A stretch of 64,000 nt of DNA from positions 32,495-96,494 of the forward strand of contig NZ_JACHXZ010000005.1 in assembly GCF_014192475.1 (NCBI RefSeq), read 5' to 3'. The stretch comes from Simiduia aestuariiviva (GTDB lineage Bacteria; Pseudomonadota; Gammaproteobacteria; Pseudomonadales; Cellvibrionaceae). Of the stretch, positions 34,119-45,139 are shown in pieces (position 1 is the stretch's first letter; every line of letters begins with the position of its first letter). Under the pieces are notes generated by a model that saw nothing but the letters and a program-made list of their open reading frames with translations, was not told the origin of the DNA and ran no database searches. The translations under genes were made by a program, and so were the position numbers.

Positions 34119-35330
34119 TTAATCGAGTTTTTCAAATACCAGACAGGCATTGGTTCCACCAAAGCCAAAACTGTTCGACATGGCGCGCTTGATGCCGACT
34201 TCTTTGCGCTCGGTCAGGATGTTGAGGCCCGCAGCTGCGTCGTCCAGTGTTTCCACGTTGGCGCTGGCGCACAGGAATTTGTTTTCCATCATCAGCAGAC
34301 AGTAGATGGCTTCTTGTACGCCGGTGGCGCCCAGAGAGTGGCCAGTCAATGACTTGGTTGAGCTGATGGCGGGAGACTTGCCGCCAAATACGCGCTGAAT
34401 GGCACCCAGCTCTGCCACATCACCCACGGGCGTCGAAGTGCCGTGCGAGTTGATGTAATCGATGTCACCGTTGACGGTGGACATGGCCATCTTCATGCAG
34501 CGCTCAGCGCCTTCGCCCGAGGGGGCAACCATGTCATAGCCGTCAGAGGTAGCGCCGTAGCCCACCAGTTCCGCGTAAATTTTTGCGCCGCGGGCCTTGG
34601 CGTGTTCGTATTCTTCCAAAACTAAACAGCCGCCGCCGCCGGCGATCACAAAGCCGTCACGGTTGGCATCGTAGGCGCGCGAGGCCTTTTCTGGCGTTTC
34701 GTTGTATTTGGTGGACAGGGCGCCCATGGCGTCGAACAGTGCGGTTAGCGTCCAGTGCTCTTCTTCGCCGCCGCCGGCAAACACGATGTCTTGCTTGCCC
34801 ATTTGAATCAGTTCCATGGCGTTGCCAATGCAGTGGGCACTGGTGGCGCAGGCGGAGCTGATGGAGTAGTTGTAGCCTTTAATTTTAAAGGGCGTGGCTA
34901 AACACGCGGAAACAGTGGAGCCCATGGTCTGGGTTACGCGGTAAGGACCCACGCGCTTGATGCCTTTTTCGCGGGCGATATCGGCAGATTCCACCAAATT
35001 GGCAGAAGAGGCGCCGCCAGAGCCCATGATCAAGCCGGTGCGCTCATTGGAGACCTGATCTTCGTTCAGGCCCGCATCGGTGATGGCCTGCTGCATGGCC
35101 ACGTAGGAGTAGCCTGCGGCATCGCCCATGAAGCGCAGCGTTTTGCGGTCGATGTGTTCTTTCAGGTCAATGTCGACGACGCCTGCCACCTGGCTGCGAA
35201 AGCCTTTGTCGGCGTATTCTTGTTTGAAGCGAATGCCTGAGCGACCCTCACGCAAAGCTTCGGTAACCGAAGCTTTGTCAGTTCCCAGACAGGAAGTGAT
35301 GCCTAAGCCGGTAACTACAACGCGTTTCAT
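34119..35330 (-). CDS. fabB: 3-oxoacyl-[ACP] synthase I (FabB)
   Basis: A 403-residue condensing enzyme that elongates acyl-ACP with malonyl-ACP and is needed for unsaturated fatty acids. The active site Cys161 sits in [12 protein letters not shown]. The two catalytic His lie in [11 protein letters not shown] and [14 protein letters not shown], with the Lys of the triad in the latter. The C-terminal [15 protein letters not shown] is the Gly-rich family end. Length equals that of E. coli FabB. It follows fabA by 114 bases on the same strand, as in the Pseudomonas fabAB operon, and ends at a strong terminator. Confidence 0.97.
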   Translation of the reverse strand: MKRVVVTGLGITSCLGTDKASVTEALREGRSGIRFKQEYADKGFRSQVAGVVDIDLKEHIDRKTLRFMGDAAGYSYVAMQQAITDAGLNEDQVSNERTGLIMGSGGASSANLVESADIAREKGIKRVGPYRVTQTMGSTVSACLATPFKIKGYNYSISSACATSAHCIGNAMELIQMGKQDIVFAGGGEEEHWTLTALFDAMGALSTKYNETPEKASRAYDANRDGFVIAGGGGCLVLEEYEHAKARGAKIYAELVGYGATSDGYDMVAPSGEGAERCMKMAMSTVNGDIDYINSHGTSTPVGDVAELGAIQRVFGGKSPAISSTKSLTGHSLGATGVQEAIYCLLMMENKFLCASANVETLDDAAAGLNILTERKEVGIKRAMSNSFGFGGTNACLVFEKLD

Positions 35331-35444
35331 ATATGACCTCTGATTGTTTAACGCCGACCGCGCAGGTGATGCGCAGCTGCTTGCGTGCAGCGGTTGTTAT
35401 TGCTGTTGGGCCGGCGAGCCGGCCGCTGCTGCAGTGTTCAATAA

Positions 35445-35969
35445 TTAAAAGGAATCGGTGTTGGTAAACAGCCCAACCCGCAGATCTTTGGCGAAATAAA
35501 TATCTTTGCCGTCTACAGAGACGCGACCGTCGGCAATTCCCATAACTAATTTGCGCTCGATGACGCGCTTTAAGTTGATATGGTAGGTGACTTTTTTGGC
35601 GGTGGGCAGGATTTGGCCAGTGAATTTAACTTCACCTGAGCCCAGCGCGCGACCGCGGCCTTTGTTGCCTTTCCATGCCAGAAAGAAGCCCACCAACTGC
35701 CACATGGCGTCTAAACCTAAGCAGCCAGGCATGACCGGGTCGCCCGGGAAGTGGCAATCGAAGAACCACAGGTCGGGGGTGATATCCAGCTCGGCGATGA
35801 TTTCGCCTTTGCCGAACTCGCCACCTTGCGCAGAGATATGGGTGATGCGATCGAGCATCAGCATATTGGGTACGGGCAATTGAGCATTGCCTGGGCCGAA
35901 CATACGGCCGTGGCCGCACTCAAGGAGGTCTTCGCGCGCGTAGGCGTTCTTGCTGTCTTCAGGGATCAT
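35445..35969 (-). CDS. fabA: 3-hydroxydecanoyl-[ACP] dehydratase/isomerase (FabA)
   Basis: A 174-residue hot-dog enzyme. His73 in [10 protein letters not shown] and Asp87 in [10 protein letters not shown] are the catalytic pair (E. coli His70 and Asp84). It dehydrates 3-hydroxydecanoyl-ACP and isomerises the double bond from trans-2 to cis-3, committing the chain to the unsaturated path completed by FabB downstream. The length is typical. A candidate promoter lies at 36052-36079 upstream. Confidence 0.97.
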   Translation of the reverse strand: MIPEDSKNAYAREDLLECGHGRMFGPGNAQLPVPNMLMLDRITHISAQGGEFGKGEIIAELDITPDLWFFDCHFPGDPVMPGCLGLDAMWQLVGFFLAWKGNKGRGRALGSGEVKFTGQILPTAKKVTYHINLKRVIERKLVMGIADGRVSVDGKDIYFAKDLRVGLFTNTDSF

Positions 35970-36051
35970 ATGTCGCCTATTTTAGGTTGGGGGCCCGACG
36001 TTGCTGGGCCGAATGGCCAAAAGTGATAAGGCCTAATCTGCAAAGCTCGCC

Positions 36052-36079
36052 ATTCTACCGGCTGAGCGGGGCTTGTCTA
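36052..36079 (-). promoter_or_regulatory. Candidate sigma-70 promoter of fabAB
   Basis: On the - strand TAGACA (36074-36079) and TAGAAT (36052-36057) are separated by 16 bases. The predicted leader is about 75 bases. No fatty-acid regulator palindrome was recognised nearby. Confidence 0.45.
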
Positions 36080-36105
36080 GCCTGCGGGTTTAGGTGGACT
36101 GGGGC

Positions 36106-37068
36106 TTAATGGTCGCGGTCTACGCTGAAATTGGCCAGCGTCACCAGTGCTCTTTTATAGTCGGAGTCGGGCAATTCGGCCAGTTGAGCGATGGCTTGTT
36201 GGGCTTGGGTGCGGGCTGCGTCAAGGGTATAGGTGGCGCCGCCGGTGGTCTCCACAATCGCCACGATGGCATTTAGCTGGGTGGCGTCGCCAGCGCGTAA
36301 CGCGTTGGCCACGACGTCAGCCTGATCTGGCGTGCCCACCTGCATTGCGCGCAGCAGGGGCAGCGTGGGCTTGCCCTCGGCCAGATCGTCGCCGACATTT
36401 TTACCCAGTGTGGCGGCATCGCCCTGATAGTCCAAGGCGTCATCAACCAGCTGAAAGGCCAGCCCCAGGTGGTAGCCATAGGCGCGCAGCGCCGTGCGCA
36501 TGCTGGCGTTGGCGCCGGCCAGTACCGCGGCGGTTTCGCAGGCAGCTTCGAACAGCGCGGCGGTCTTCTTGTGGATGACTGTGTAGTAGTCGGCTTCGCT
36601 GATGTCGGGGTTTTTGGCATTGACCAGCTGTTGCACTTCACCTTCAGAGATGGTGTTGGTGGTGTCTGCCAGTATGCCCATGATGTCCATGTCGCCGATG
36701 CGCACCATCATTTGAAAGGCGCGGGAGTAGAGGAAATCGCCCACCAGCACGGACGGAGCATTGCCCCATTGGGCGTTGGCGGTCGGGCGGCCGCGGCGCA
36801 GGGCGGACACGTCCACCACGTCGTCGTGCAGCAGGGTAGCGGTGTGGATAAATTCGATAATCGCCGCAAGTTCAAGTCTTGCTTCTTTCTTATAGCCAAG
36901 CGCATTGGCGCATAACAGCACCAGCAGTGGGCGCAGGCGCTTGCCGCCGGCCTCGACCAAGTAGTGCCCGATATTCTCTACCAAGCCCACATTGGAGTGG
37001 AGTTGGTCAACGATAAGTTGGTTTACCTGCTCAAAATCGCTGGCAACGGCTTTGTGAAATGACAGCAT
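36106..37068 (-). CDS. ispB: Octaprenyl diphosphate synthase
   Basis: A 320-residue trans-prenyltransferase that makes the side chain of ubiquinone. The first Asp-rich motif is HDDVVD (Asp82-Asp86), and the second is LVDDALDYQGD in the second half, both binding Mg-diphosphate. GGKRLRPLLV near residue 41 binds the homoallylic substrate. It is divergent from rplU, the arrangement seen in E. coli and pseudomonads. No terminator is visible between its stop and the fabA promoter. Confidence 0.95.
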   Translation of the reverse strand: MLSFHKAVASDFEQVNQLIVDQLHSNVGLVENIGHYLVEAGGKRLRPLLVLLCANALGYKKEARLELAAIIEFIHTATLLHDDVVDVSALRRGRPTANAQWGNAPSVLVGDFLYSRAFQMMVRIGDMDIMGILADTTNTISEGEVQQLVNAKNPDISEADYYTVIHKKTAALFEAACETAAVLAGANASMRTALRAYGYHLGLAFQLVDDALDYQGDAATLGKNVGDDLAEGKPTLPLLRAMQVGTPDQADVVANALRAGDATQLNAIVAIVETTGGATYTLDAARTQAQQAIAQLAELPDSDYKRALVTLANFSVDRDH

Positions 37069-37160
37069 TGGGGGTCACTTGGCTTATGGATAGGGCGGCT
37101 CGCATGCTAGGCAGGGGGCGTGGGGGTGTCAAGGCCGGAGCAGCTGTACAAAAAAGCGGC

Positions 37161-37189
37161 TTGCAGTGTTTGGGGGGTTAAAGTAGAAT
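37161..37189 (+). promoter_or_regulatory. Sigma-70 promoter of rplU-rpmA
   Basis: TTGCAG (37161-37166), 17 bases, then TAGAAT (37184-37189) with a GC-rich discriminator (CGCGCACC), as expected for stringently controlled ribosomal protein genes. The leader is about 90 bases. Confidence 0.65.
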
Positions 37190-37287
37190 CGCGCACCCTG
37201 AAATTGCATACGACGCAAGTTGATAAAACGCGAGCCTTGGTGGGTAAGCTACTTCGTGTCGTCCAATTTTGTGAATTGGAGCGGTAA

Positions 37288-37599
37288 ATGTACGCAGTAT
37301 TTGAAAGCGGTGGTAAGCAACATCGCGTAATCGAGGGTGAAACCCTCAAGTTAGAGAAAATTGAAGTAGCAACCGGTGAAACCATTGAGTTTGACAAGGT
37401 TATGCTGGTCGCCGATGGCGATAAAGTTTCTCTAGGTGAGCCTTTGCTGAAAGGCGCCAAGGTAACAGCGGAAGTCGTTAGCCACGGTCGCGGTGACAAG
37501 GTAACAATTGTCAAATTCCGTCGTCGTAAGCACTCGATGAAGCGTCAAGGTCATCGTCAGTGGTTTACTGAAGTTAAAATCACTGGCATTAAAGCTTAA
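37288..37599 (+). CDS. rplU: 50S ribosomal protein L21
   Basis: A 103-residue protein matching L21 along its whole length: [14 protein letters not shown] at the start and the basic rRNA-binding end [29 protein letters not shown] supplies the ribosome site. It binds 23S rRNA in the large subunit. The gene is followed 17 bases later by rpmA, and a terminator closes the pair at 37899-37932. Confidence 0.98.
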   Translation: MYAVFESGGKQHRVIEGETLKLEKIEVATGETIEFDKVMLVADGDKVSLGEPLLKGAKVTAEVVSHGRGDKVTIVKFRRRKHSMKRQGHRQWFTEVKITGIKA

Positions 37600-37616
37600 T
37601 AGAGGAGTATTGACTC

Positions 37617-37877
37617 ATGGCTCACAAAAAAGCTGGCGGTAGTACGCGCAACGGTCGCGATTCCGAAAGTAAACGCCTTGGTGTTAAGCGCTTTGGTGGC
37701 CAGGTAGTTCTGGCGGGCAACATTCTGGTACGTCAGCGTGGTACACGTTTCCACGCAGGTGAGAACGTAGGTGTAGGTAAAGACCACACCTTGTTTGCCA
37801 AGGCTACCGGTGAAGTGAAATTTGAAGTTAAGGGCGCCAAGAATCGTAAGTTTGTAAGCATTATTCCTGCTGCATAA
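37617..37877 (+). CDS. rpmA: 50S ribosomal protein L27
   Basis: An 86-residue protein. [20 protein letters not shown] is the conserved flexible N-terminus that reaches the peptidyl-transferase centre, and [15 protein letters not shown] is the core signature. The N-terminus is the plain gammaproteobacterial form without the cleaved extension of Firmicutes. It has a good site (AGAGGAG) seven bases upstream. Confidence 0.98.
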   Translation: MAHKKAGGSTRNGRDSESKRLGVKRFGGQVVLAGNILVRQRGTRFHAGENVGVGKDHTLFAKATGEVKFEVKGAKNRKFVSIIPAA

Positions 37878-37898
37878 TTTCGATTTACGTCTGATGTT

Positions 37899-37932
37899 TA
37901 AAAAGCCCTGTCGTCCGCGATAGGGCTTTTTG
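37899..37932 (+). terminator. Rho-independent terminator of rplU-rpmA
   Basis: AAAAGCCCT (37901-37909) pairs with AGGGCTTTT (37922-37930); inner bases TCG/CGA extend the stem. The U-run makes it effective in the + direction. Confidence 0.92.
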
Positions 37933-37974
37933 CGTTTTTGGTTATTTGGTTTAGATCGCTCGGATATTGGCTAG

Positions 37975-39228
<1,254 letters not shown>

Positions 39229-39263
39229 AAATTCGACCGACCTGAGTAGGGAGCAGGTCAACT

Positions 39264-40427
39264 ATGGAGAAAAGCGGTAAACGCAAAGAGTTAATCAATA
39301 AGCAGCGCTGGGTTGTCAAAATTGGCAGCTCACTGCTGACCAACAATGGGCAGGGTTTGGATAAGCCCGCCATTGCTGGCTGGGTAAAACAAATGGCGCG
39401 CCTGCGGGAGCAGGGCATTGAGCTGGTGTTGGTATCTTCGGGTGCCGTGGCCGCCGGCATGCGCCGCCTGGGGTGGAAATCTCGCCCCCATGCAATGCAC
39501 GAGTTGCAGGCCGCCGCTGCCGTCGGGCAGATGGCGCTGGTGCACAACTACGAAAAAGAATTTCTAAAATACGATCTACAGACTGCGCAGATTTTATTGG
39601 TGCACGATGATCTCGCCTCGCGCGAGCGCTATTTGAATGCGCGCTCGACCATTAAAACGCTCATCGAGTTGGGCGTTGTGCCAATCGTCAACGAAAACGA
39701 CACCGTGGTAACCGATGAAATCCGCTTCGGCGACAACGACACCTTGGGCGCGCTGGTGGCCAACATCGTAGAGGCCGATGTACTGATTCTGCTAACTGAT
39801 CAAGACGGCATGTACACCGATGATCCGCGCAGCAACCCCAATGCCAAATTGTTGGACCGCGTACCCGCCAGTGACGAGCGGCTCGACGAAATGGCCGGAG
39901 ATGGTGGCGCGCTAGGTCGTGGCGGTATGGTTACTAAGGTGCGCGCAGCGCGTTTGGCGGCCCTGTCGGGCACCCATACGGTCATTGTCGGCGGTCGTCT
40001 GCCCAACGTGATCGATCGCCTGGCAGATGGCGAGCCGCTCGGCACGCTTTTGTTGTCGGATGAGGAGCCGCAAACGGCTCGCAAAAATTGGCTGTCGGGC
40101 CATTTGCAGACGTGCGGCGAGATCATTCTGGACGATGGCGCGGTGGAGAGCCTGCGTGAACAGGGGTCTAGCCTGTTGTCTGTGGGTGTCACCGATGTCT
40201 TTGGCAGCTTTAATCGCGGTGATATGGTGTTGTGTTTGGACCGCGAGGGCAATGAAGTGGCGCGTGGGTTGGTTAACTACTGCGCTTTGGATGCGCGTCG
40301 TATTGCCGGGCAATCCAGTGAGTGTATCGAGGACATTTTGGGTTACATGGATGAGGTGGAGCTCATACACCGGGACAATTTAGTGTTGAGCTTAATGCCC
40401 ACGAATGTGGTTGAAATGGAGCTCTAG
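39264..40427 (+). CDS. proB: Glutamate 5-kinase with PUA domain
   Basis: A 387-residue enzyme for the first step of proline synthesis. The kinase part has [17 protein letters not shown] at the phosphate site and VNENDTV and [12 protein letters not shown] in the glutamate/ATP region, and [12 protein letters not shown]. The last 100 residues ([19 protein letters not shown] onward) are a PUA domain, present in the long form of ProB. It follows obgE by 35 bases and ends at a bidirectional terminator. Confidence 0.97.
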   Translation: MEKSGKRKELINKQRWVVKIGSSLLTNNGQGLDKPAIAGWVKQMARLREQGIELVLVSSGAVAAGMRRLGWKSRPHAMHELQAAAAVGQMALVHNYEKEFLKYDLQTAQILLVHDDLASRERYLNARSTIKTLIELGVVPIVNENDTVVTDEIRFGDNDTLGALVANIVEADVLILLTDQDGMYTDDPRSNPNAKLLDRVPASDERLDEMAGDGGALGRGGMVTKVRAARLAALSGTHTVIVGGRLPNVIDRLADGEPLGTLLLSDEEPQTARKNWLSGHLQTCGEIILDDGAVESLREQGSSLLSVGVTDVFGSFNRGDMVLCLDREGNEVARGLVNYCALDARRIAGQSSECIEDILGYMDEVELIHRDNLVLSLMPTNVVEMEL

Positions 40428-40474
40428 GGTCTTGGGCGGTGCTCGCTAGCAGGCGGGCGCCGTTTTACAGACAT

Positions 40475-40502
40475 AAAAAAACCGGCTATTGCCGGTTTTT
40501 TT
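40475..40502. terminator. Bidirectional terminator between proB and rpsT
   Basis: ACCGGC and GCCGGT form a GC-rich stem with a 4-nt loop (TATT), flanked by A6 on the left and T7 on the right. It can stop transcripts from both convergent genes. Confidence 0.94.
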
Positions 40503-40521
40503 ATGTCACCACAAGGGCAAA

Positions 40522-40788
40522 TTAAGCAGCTAGGGCTTTGATTTGCGCATTCAGGCGGCTCTTGTGACGAGCGGCCTTGTTCTTGTGAATGATGCCTTTG
40601 TCCGCAACGCGGTCGAGGACAGGCACAGCGGCAGCAAATGCTGCTTTAGCTGCTTCTTGGTCGCCAGCTTTGATCGCTGAAACCACTTTTTTCAAATATG
40701 TGCGCGTCATGGAGCGCAGGCTGGCGTTGTGCTTACGAGCCTTCTCGTTCTGACGAGCACGTTTTTTAGCTTGGGGTGAATTAGCCAC
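40522..40788 (-). CDS. rpsT: 30S ribosomal protein S20
   Basis: An 88-residue, Ala/Lys/Arg-rich helical protein. GTG 40788 is the start: AGGAGC lies seven bases upstream and the product then begins (M)[12 protein letters not shown], as in other S20 proteins. A non-AUG start is typical for this autoregulated gene. It binds 16S rRNA in the 30S body. The promoter at 40833-40860 has a perfect -35 box. Confidence 0.97.
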   Translation of the reverse strand: MANSPQAKKRARQNEKARKHNASLRSMTRTYLKKVVSAIKAGDQEAAKAAFAAAVPVLDRVADKGIIHKNKAARHKSRLNAQIKALAA

Positions 40789-40832
40789 CGTATTGCTCCT
40801 GTGAATAACTTGGTACAAATCAAGGACGCGAC

Positions 40833-40860
40833 ATTATGCGTATTTATTGGCTGATGTCAA
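40833..40860 (-). promoter_or_regulatory. Sigma-70 promoter of rpsT
   Basis: On the - strand TTGACA (40855-40860), 16 bases, then CATAAT (40833-40838). A GC-rich discriminator follows (GTCGCG). The leader is about 40 bases. Confidence 0.65.
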
Positions 40861-40935
40861 CACTTCCCCGCTTTGGCATTCCGGGGGCGGGCGGCTAGGC
40901 TTAATGGGTGATTCACTGGCAGGATTTGTGGCGCA

Positions 40936-42162
40936 ATGGCCCAAAAGCAACTTAAAAAGATCCCCAAGCACATGTTGGTCGTGGGTATGTTTATTGAAGA
41001 GTTCTGCGGCTCTTGGATGGAACACCCCTTCTGGCGTGGCCGTTTTCTGCTTGAAAATGAAGCCGACCGCAAGCGGGTCTTAGAGAGCAGTATTACTGAG
41101 CTGTGGATCGACGCCTCGCGTGGGGCAGATATTAGCGAGGCACAGGCGCAGGCGTGCCCGCCAGTGGCTGCGCCCGATGTGGCGGCACTGGCGCAAGCGC
41201 CCACCAAAAAGGTAGAGCTGCGCGTCTCTATGGCGCAGGAGCTGGTGCGAGCCCGAAAAATCTGTGACAGGTCCCAAGAGGCGGTGGCGCAGATGTTCTC
41301 CGAGGCCCGCATGGGCAATGCCGTCAATGCCGAGCAGTGCCGAGCCATGGTGGAGGAGATCTCTTCATCGGTCAGTCGCAACCCCGGGGCATTGATTAGT
41401 TTGGCGCGCTTAAAGAGTGCCGACGAGTACACCTATCTGCATTCCGTCGCTGTGTGCGCCTTGATGATCGCGTTGGCCCGGGAGTTGGGTTTATCTGAGG
41501 CGCAGGTACAGCAGGCGGGGTTGGCGGGATTGCTGCACGATATGGGCAAGGCGCAGATTCCGGCGGCGGTGTTAAACAAGCCGGGGCGACTCACCGATGA
41601 GGAGTTTGCCGTGGTCAAGGCGCACCCGCAAAAGGGCTATGACATGCTGCTGGAGGCGGGTTCTGCCAGCGCAGAAGTGATGGATGCGTGTTTGCACCAC
41701 CACGAAAAGGTAGATGGCAGTGGTTACCCCAAAGGCCTGAAGGGAGATGAGATAACCCTGCTCACCAAAATGACGGCAATCTGTGATGTCTATGATGCCA
41801 TTACGTCTAATAGGCCCTATAAGCACGGCTGGGACCCCGCCGAGTCGGTGCGCAAAATGGCGGAGTGGAGTGGTCACTTCGATGAGCGAGTATTTCAGGC
41901 CTTTGTTAAGAGTATCGGCATTTACCCCACGGGATCGCTGGTGCGGTTGAAGTCGAATCGCCTCGCAGTTGTGGTTGAGCAGGCTGAGCGATCGCTGCTG
42001 AAGCCAAAAGTGAAGGTGTTTTATAGCATGGCCAACAAGGCGCGCATTCCCCCGCAGTTAGTGGATCTGGCGGCTCCCAATTGCACCGAGGCCATCGATG
42101 GGCGCGAATCGCCAGAGCGGTGGCAGTTTAAAGATCTGGATGAGTTGTGGCAGCCCGCCTAA
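40936..42162 (+). CDS. HD-GYP domain protein (probable c-di-GMP phosphodiesterase)
   Basis: A 408-residue cytoplasmic protein. The N-terminal 140 residues start with QLKKIPKHMLVVGMFI and resemble the DUF3391 segment often placed before HD-GYP domains. The catalytic domain has His201-Asp202 in LLHDMGKAQIP and HHHEKVDGSGYPKGL as the HHExxDGxGYP signature, both intact. Such enzymes hydrolyse cyclic di-GMP, which controls EPS and pilus activity, both encoded in this window. There is no receiver or membrane sensor. The gene stands alone between rpsT and murJ. Confidence 0.93.
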   Translation: MAQKQLKKIPKHMLVVGMFIEEFCGSWMEHPFWRGRFLLENEADRKRVLESSITELWIDASRGADISEAQAQACPPVAAPDVAALAQAPTKKVELRVSMAQELVRARKICDRSQEAVAQMFSEARMGNAVNAEQCRAMVEEISSSVSRNPGALISLARLKSADEYTYLHSVAVCALMIALARELGLSEAQVQQAGLAGLLHDMGKAQIPAAVLNKPGRLTDEEFAVVKAHPQKGYDMLLEAGSASAEVMDACLHHHEKVDGSGYPKGLKGDEITLLTKMTAICDVYDAITSNRPYKHGWDPAESVRKMAEWSGHFDERVFQAFVKSIGIYPTGSLVRLKSNRLAVVVEQAERSLLKPKVKVFYSMANKARIPPQLVDLAAPNCTEAIDGRESPERWQFKDLDELWQPA

Positions 42163-42236
42163 TGGCGGCCTGAGCGCTTTTGCCGAGCAGTCGAAATGGG
42201 TACACTGCCGGTCTTTCTCTTGCCGGTCAGACGCCT

Positions 42237-43829
42237 GTGAACCCGCCATCCCCTGAAGCCTCACCTCCCGTTAAAGCGCCCGCCGGCCTGTTGCGCTCCA
42301 GTGGCATTGTTTCGGTGATGACATTTCTGTCGCGCATTTTAGGCTTGGCGCGCGATATGGTGTTTGCGCGTTTTATCGGTGCTGAGGCGGGTGCAGACGC
42401 CTTTTTCGTGGCGTTTAAAATCCCCAATTTTTTGCGCCGCTTGTTTGCTGAGGGCGCCTTTGCGCAGGCCTTTGTGCCGGTCTTGTCCGAGTATCGCACT
42501 CAGGGCAATCACGCGGCCGTGCAGGCCTTAGTCAATGCGGTGGCGGGTTGCTTGGGCTCCGCATTATTTGTGATTACCCTGCTGGCCTGCTTGGGCGCAC
42601 CCTGGGTGGCGTGGCTGTTTGCCCCCGGCTTTGCGGCAGATCCCGTCAAGTTCGCCTTGGTGAGCGACATGATTCGCATCACCTTTCCTTATTTATTGCT
42701 GATCTCTTTGACCGGTTTGGCGGGCGCCATTCTCAACAGCTACGACCGCTTTGCCATACCCGCAGTGACACCGGTGTTTTTAAATATCTCTTTGATCTTT
42801 GCCGCCGTGGTGGCATCGGAGTGGTTTGAGGTGCCGGTACTGGCGCTGGCGTGGGGCGTATTCGCGGCCGGTTGTATTCAGCTGCTGTTTCAGTTGCCAT
42901 TCTTGGCGCGCATTCATTTATTGCCCGTGCCGCAGGCGGATTTTGCGCACCCCGGCGTCAAGCGCGTAATGACTTTAATGGTGCCGGCGCTGTTTGGTGT
43001 GTCGGTGTCGCAAATCAATCTGTTGCTCGACACGGTGTTGGCGTCTTTTCTACCCACCGGTTCGGTGTCGTGGCTCTATTATTCGGATCGGCTCGCAGAG
43101 TTGCCGCTGGGGGTGTTTGGCGTGGCGATTGCGACGGTCATTTTACCAAGCTTGTCGCGCCAGCATGCGGGTGCCGACGCACAGACCTTTAACCGCACAT
43201 TGAATTGGTCGCTGCGCATGATTTTGCTCATTGCGCTGCCGGCAACCCTTGCGTTGTTGATATTGGCCAAGCCGATTTTAAGTACCTTGTTTTTGTACGG
43301 CAAAACCACGGCTACCGATATCGCCATGTCGACCTACAGCCTGCAAGCTTACGCCCTGGGGTTGACGGCGTTTATGTTGATCAAGGTACTGGCGCCGGGG
43401 TTTTATGCGCGCCAAGATATGAAAACGCCGGTGCGCATAGGCGTGGTGGCGATGGTGGCAAATATGGTGCTCAATTTGGCATTTGTATTGCCGCTTCATT
43501 TTTACTGGCAGCTGGGGCATGTGGGCTTGGCGTTGGCCACGGCGGCTTCGGCGCTACTCAACGCGGGCCTGCTGTACGCCGGCTTGCGCCAACGTCAGGT
43601 GTTGTTGCCCGATGGCCAGTGGCGAACCTTTGCTGGGCGTCTGCTCGTGGGCAACGGGGCATTATTGGTGTGGCTGCTGGCAATTATGCAGTGGGCGCCG
43701 GCATGGTCAGTGGTGCCTTGGTGGTTGCGGACCGTCTGGTTGGCGGCCATTTGTGGCGTGGGTCTGCTGGTGTATGTTTTGTGTCTATTGGCTGCGGGTG
43801 TGCGCTTGCGGCATTTAAGGAATCAATGA
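42237..43829 (+). CDS. murJ: Lipid II flippase MurJ
   Basis: About 530 residues. The start is uncertain: GTG 42237 is chosen, TTG 42180 is possible, and homologues begin near LLRSSGIVSVMTFLSRILGLARD. The protein has 13-14 helices and the MurJ hallmarks RDMVFARFIGA, FLRRLFAEGAFAQAFVPV and the central QINLLLDTVLAS segment. It moves lipid II across the inner membrane for peptidoglycan synthesis. A TACACT -10-like sequence lies at 42201-42206. It is followed by small genes also found near ribF in related bacteria. Confidence 0.93.
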   Translation: MNPPSPEASPPVKAPAGLLRSSGIVSVMTFLSRILGLARDMVFARFIGAEAGADAFFVAFKIPNFLRRLFAEGAFAQAFVPVLSEYRTQGNHAAVQALVNAVAGCLGSALFVITLLACLGAPWVAWLFAPGFAADPVKFALVSDMIRITFPYLLLISLTGLAGAILNSYDRFAIPAVTPVFLNISLIFAAVVASEWFEVPVLALAWGVFAAGCIQLLFQLPFLARIHLLPVPQADFAHPGVKRVMTLMVPALFGVSVSQINLLLDTVLASFLPTGSVSWLYYSDRLAELPLGVFGVAIATVILPSLSRQHAGADAQTFNRTLNWSLRMILLIALPATLALLILAKPILSTLFLYGKTTATDIAMSTYSLQAYALGLTAFMLIKVLAPGFYARQDMKTPVRIGVVAMVANMVLNLAFVLPLHFYWQLGHVGLALATAASALLNAGLLYAGLRQRQVLLPDGQWRTFAGRLLVGNGALLVWLLAIMQWAPAWSVVPWWLRTVWLAAICGVGLLVYVLCLLAAGVRLRHLRNQ

Positions 43830-43839
43830 GGAAAACGCA

Positions 43840-44142
43840 ATGGCGGATAACGAAGAGGCCTTTTGGGCGCTAGTGGAATCCTTTATCGAGCAGGCAAACC
43901 AAGCCGCTGATAGCGTCTCCCCGACGCAGGTGGGCGGGGCCTTGCTGTGTGCTGCGAGCCGGTTTAACGCCTATGCGTTGGCGGCTAGCTCTCTGGATCG
44001 GGCCTCGTTCAAAGAGGATAGTGAGCAGTCACTTCACGATTACACCGCACAGTTCAAGCAGTTGTTGGCGGAAGATCTGGCCGACTACGGCGAGCACTAC
44101 AAGGTGTTGATCGGCAATACGGACCCCGCTGACGATGCTTGA
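43840..44142 (+). CDS. DUF3144 family small protein
   Basis: A 100-residue acidic protein with ESFIEQANQAADSVSPTQVGGALLCAASRFNAY and a C-terminal YGEHYKVLIGN, which match the DUF3144 family of gammaproteobacteria. No membrane segment or signal peptide is seen, so it is cytoplasmic and probably helical. Function is unknown. It follows murJ by 10 bases and overlaps the next gene by 8, so it belongs to the same transcript. Confidence 0.8.
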   Translation: MADNEEAFWALVESFIEQANQAADSVSPTQVGGALLCAASRFNAYALAASSLDRASFKEDSEQSLHDYTAQFKQLLAEDLADYGEHYKVLIGNTDPADDA

Positions 44143-44452
44143 GCTGACCGACCTGTTGTTGCTGTTTGTGGTGTGCTGGTTCGGCTGGTACACCTTGCAG
44201 GTGGCGCGCATCAAAGAAGTGACCGTTCAGGCGGTGCGGCGGCGCTGTGAGTCGGAGGACTTGCAGTTGCTGGATGGCACCATCGCCCTGTATCGATTGA
44301 CCTTGGCTCGAGACCCCTCCGGCTGGGTGCGCGTACGGCGCATTTACGGCTTTGAATTTACCGCCACCGGCGGTGACCGCAATTCCGGCTTAGTGAGCGT
44401 GCTGGGTAAGCGGCTAGAGGCGATCGAGATGGCACCCCATCGCATCCACTAG
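44135..44452 (+). CDS. DUF3301 family membrane protein
   Basis: A 105-residue protein with one N-terminal membrane helix (LTDLLLLFVVCWFGWYTLQ) and a basic cytoplasmic part containing RRRCESEDLQLLDGTIAL and VRVRRIYGFEFTATG, as in DUF3301 proteins. Function unknown. The start ATG 44135 overlaps the end of the DUF3144 gene. The fklB-like gene follows after 60 bases with its own possible promoter. Confidence 0.8.
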   Translation: MLELTDLLLLFVVCWFGWYTLQVARIKEVTVQAVRRRCESEDLQLLDGTIALYRLTLARDPSGWVRVRRIYGFEFTATGGDRNSGLVSVLGKRLEAIEMAPHRIH

Positions 44453-44512
44453 GGTGCCCACAGGGCCGGTCGGCTCTGGTACACTGTCGCCCTTTTGACA
44501 GGTGAAAGTGTA

Positions 44513-45139
44513 ATGTCCGATTCAGGTAAGTTTGAAAGCGTTGAAAAGCGGGTCAGTTACGGCATTGGCCGCCAAATGGCCGAGCAGTTGATGTCCAATC
44601 CCTTCGATGGGCTGTCTGCAGACGCGGTGGCTGAAGGCCTGACCGACATGATGGCGGGACGTGACTCCCAGGTGTCTGAAGAAAATCTACACCAGGCCTT
44701 TAAGGTTATCAGCGAGCGCATGCAAGCTAAGCAGGCTGAAGAAGCCAAGGCTGCGGCGGGCGAGGGCGAGGCATTTTTGGCAGACAATGCCAAGCGTGAC
44801 GGCGTGGTGACTTTGGCCTCTGGTCTTCAGTACGAAGTGATCAACGAGGGTTCGGGCGACAAGCCAAGCGCCAGTTCCACCGTGCGCACCCACTACCACG
44901 GCACCTTGATCAACGGCAGTGTATTCGACAGCTCCTACGATCGCGGCGAGCCAGCGGAATTCCCGGTGAATGGCGTGATTGCCGGTTGGACCGAGGCCTT
45001 GCAGATGATGCCCGTGGGCTCCAAGTGGCGCCTGTATGTACCCCATCAGCTGGCCTACGGTGAGCGCGGCGCCGGTGCTGCAATCGCACCCTTTTCAACC
45101 TTGGTGTTCGATGTCGAATTGCTCGATATCGTGAGTTAA
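44513..45139 (+). CDS. fklB: FKBP-type peptidyl-prolyl isomerase (FklB/FkpA type)
   Basis: A 208-residue protein. ATG 44513 follows AGGTGAAAG. Residues 1-85 form the helical dimerisation domain found in FkpA, FklB and Mip; residues 95-208 form the FKBP domain with THYHGTLINGSVFDSSYDRG, FPVNGVIAGWTEAL and LAYGERGAG. No signal peptide is visible, so a cytoplasmic FklB-like role fits better than the periplasmic FkpA. It catalyses cis-trans isomerisation of prolyl bonds. Confidence 0.88.
   Translation: MSDSGKFESVEKRVSYGIGRQMAEQLMSNPFDGLSADAVAEGLTDMMAGRDSQVSEENLHQAFKVISERMQAKQAEEAKAAAGEGEAFLADNAKRDGVVTLASGLQYEVINEGSGDKPSASSTVRTHYHGTLINGSVFDSSYDRGEPAEFPVNGVIAGWTEALQMMPVGSKWRLYVPHQLAYGERGAGAAIAPFSTLVFDVELLDIVS

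Noticed and set aside
34583..34861. Open frame of 92 codons on the + strand
   Set aside because: It is antisense to the fabB active-site region; Arg/Trp/Cys-rich product, no ribosome site.
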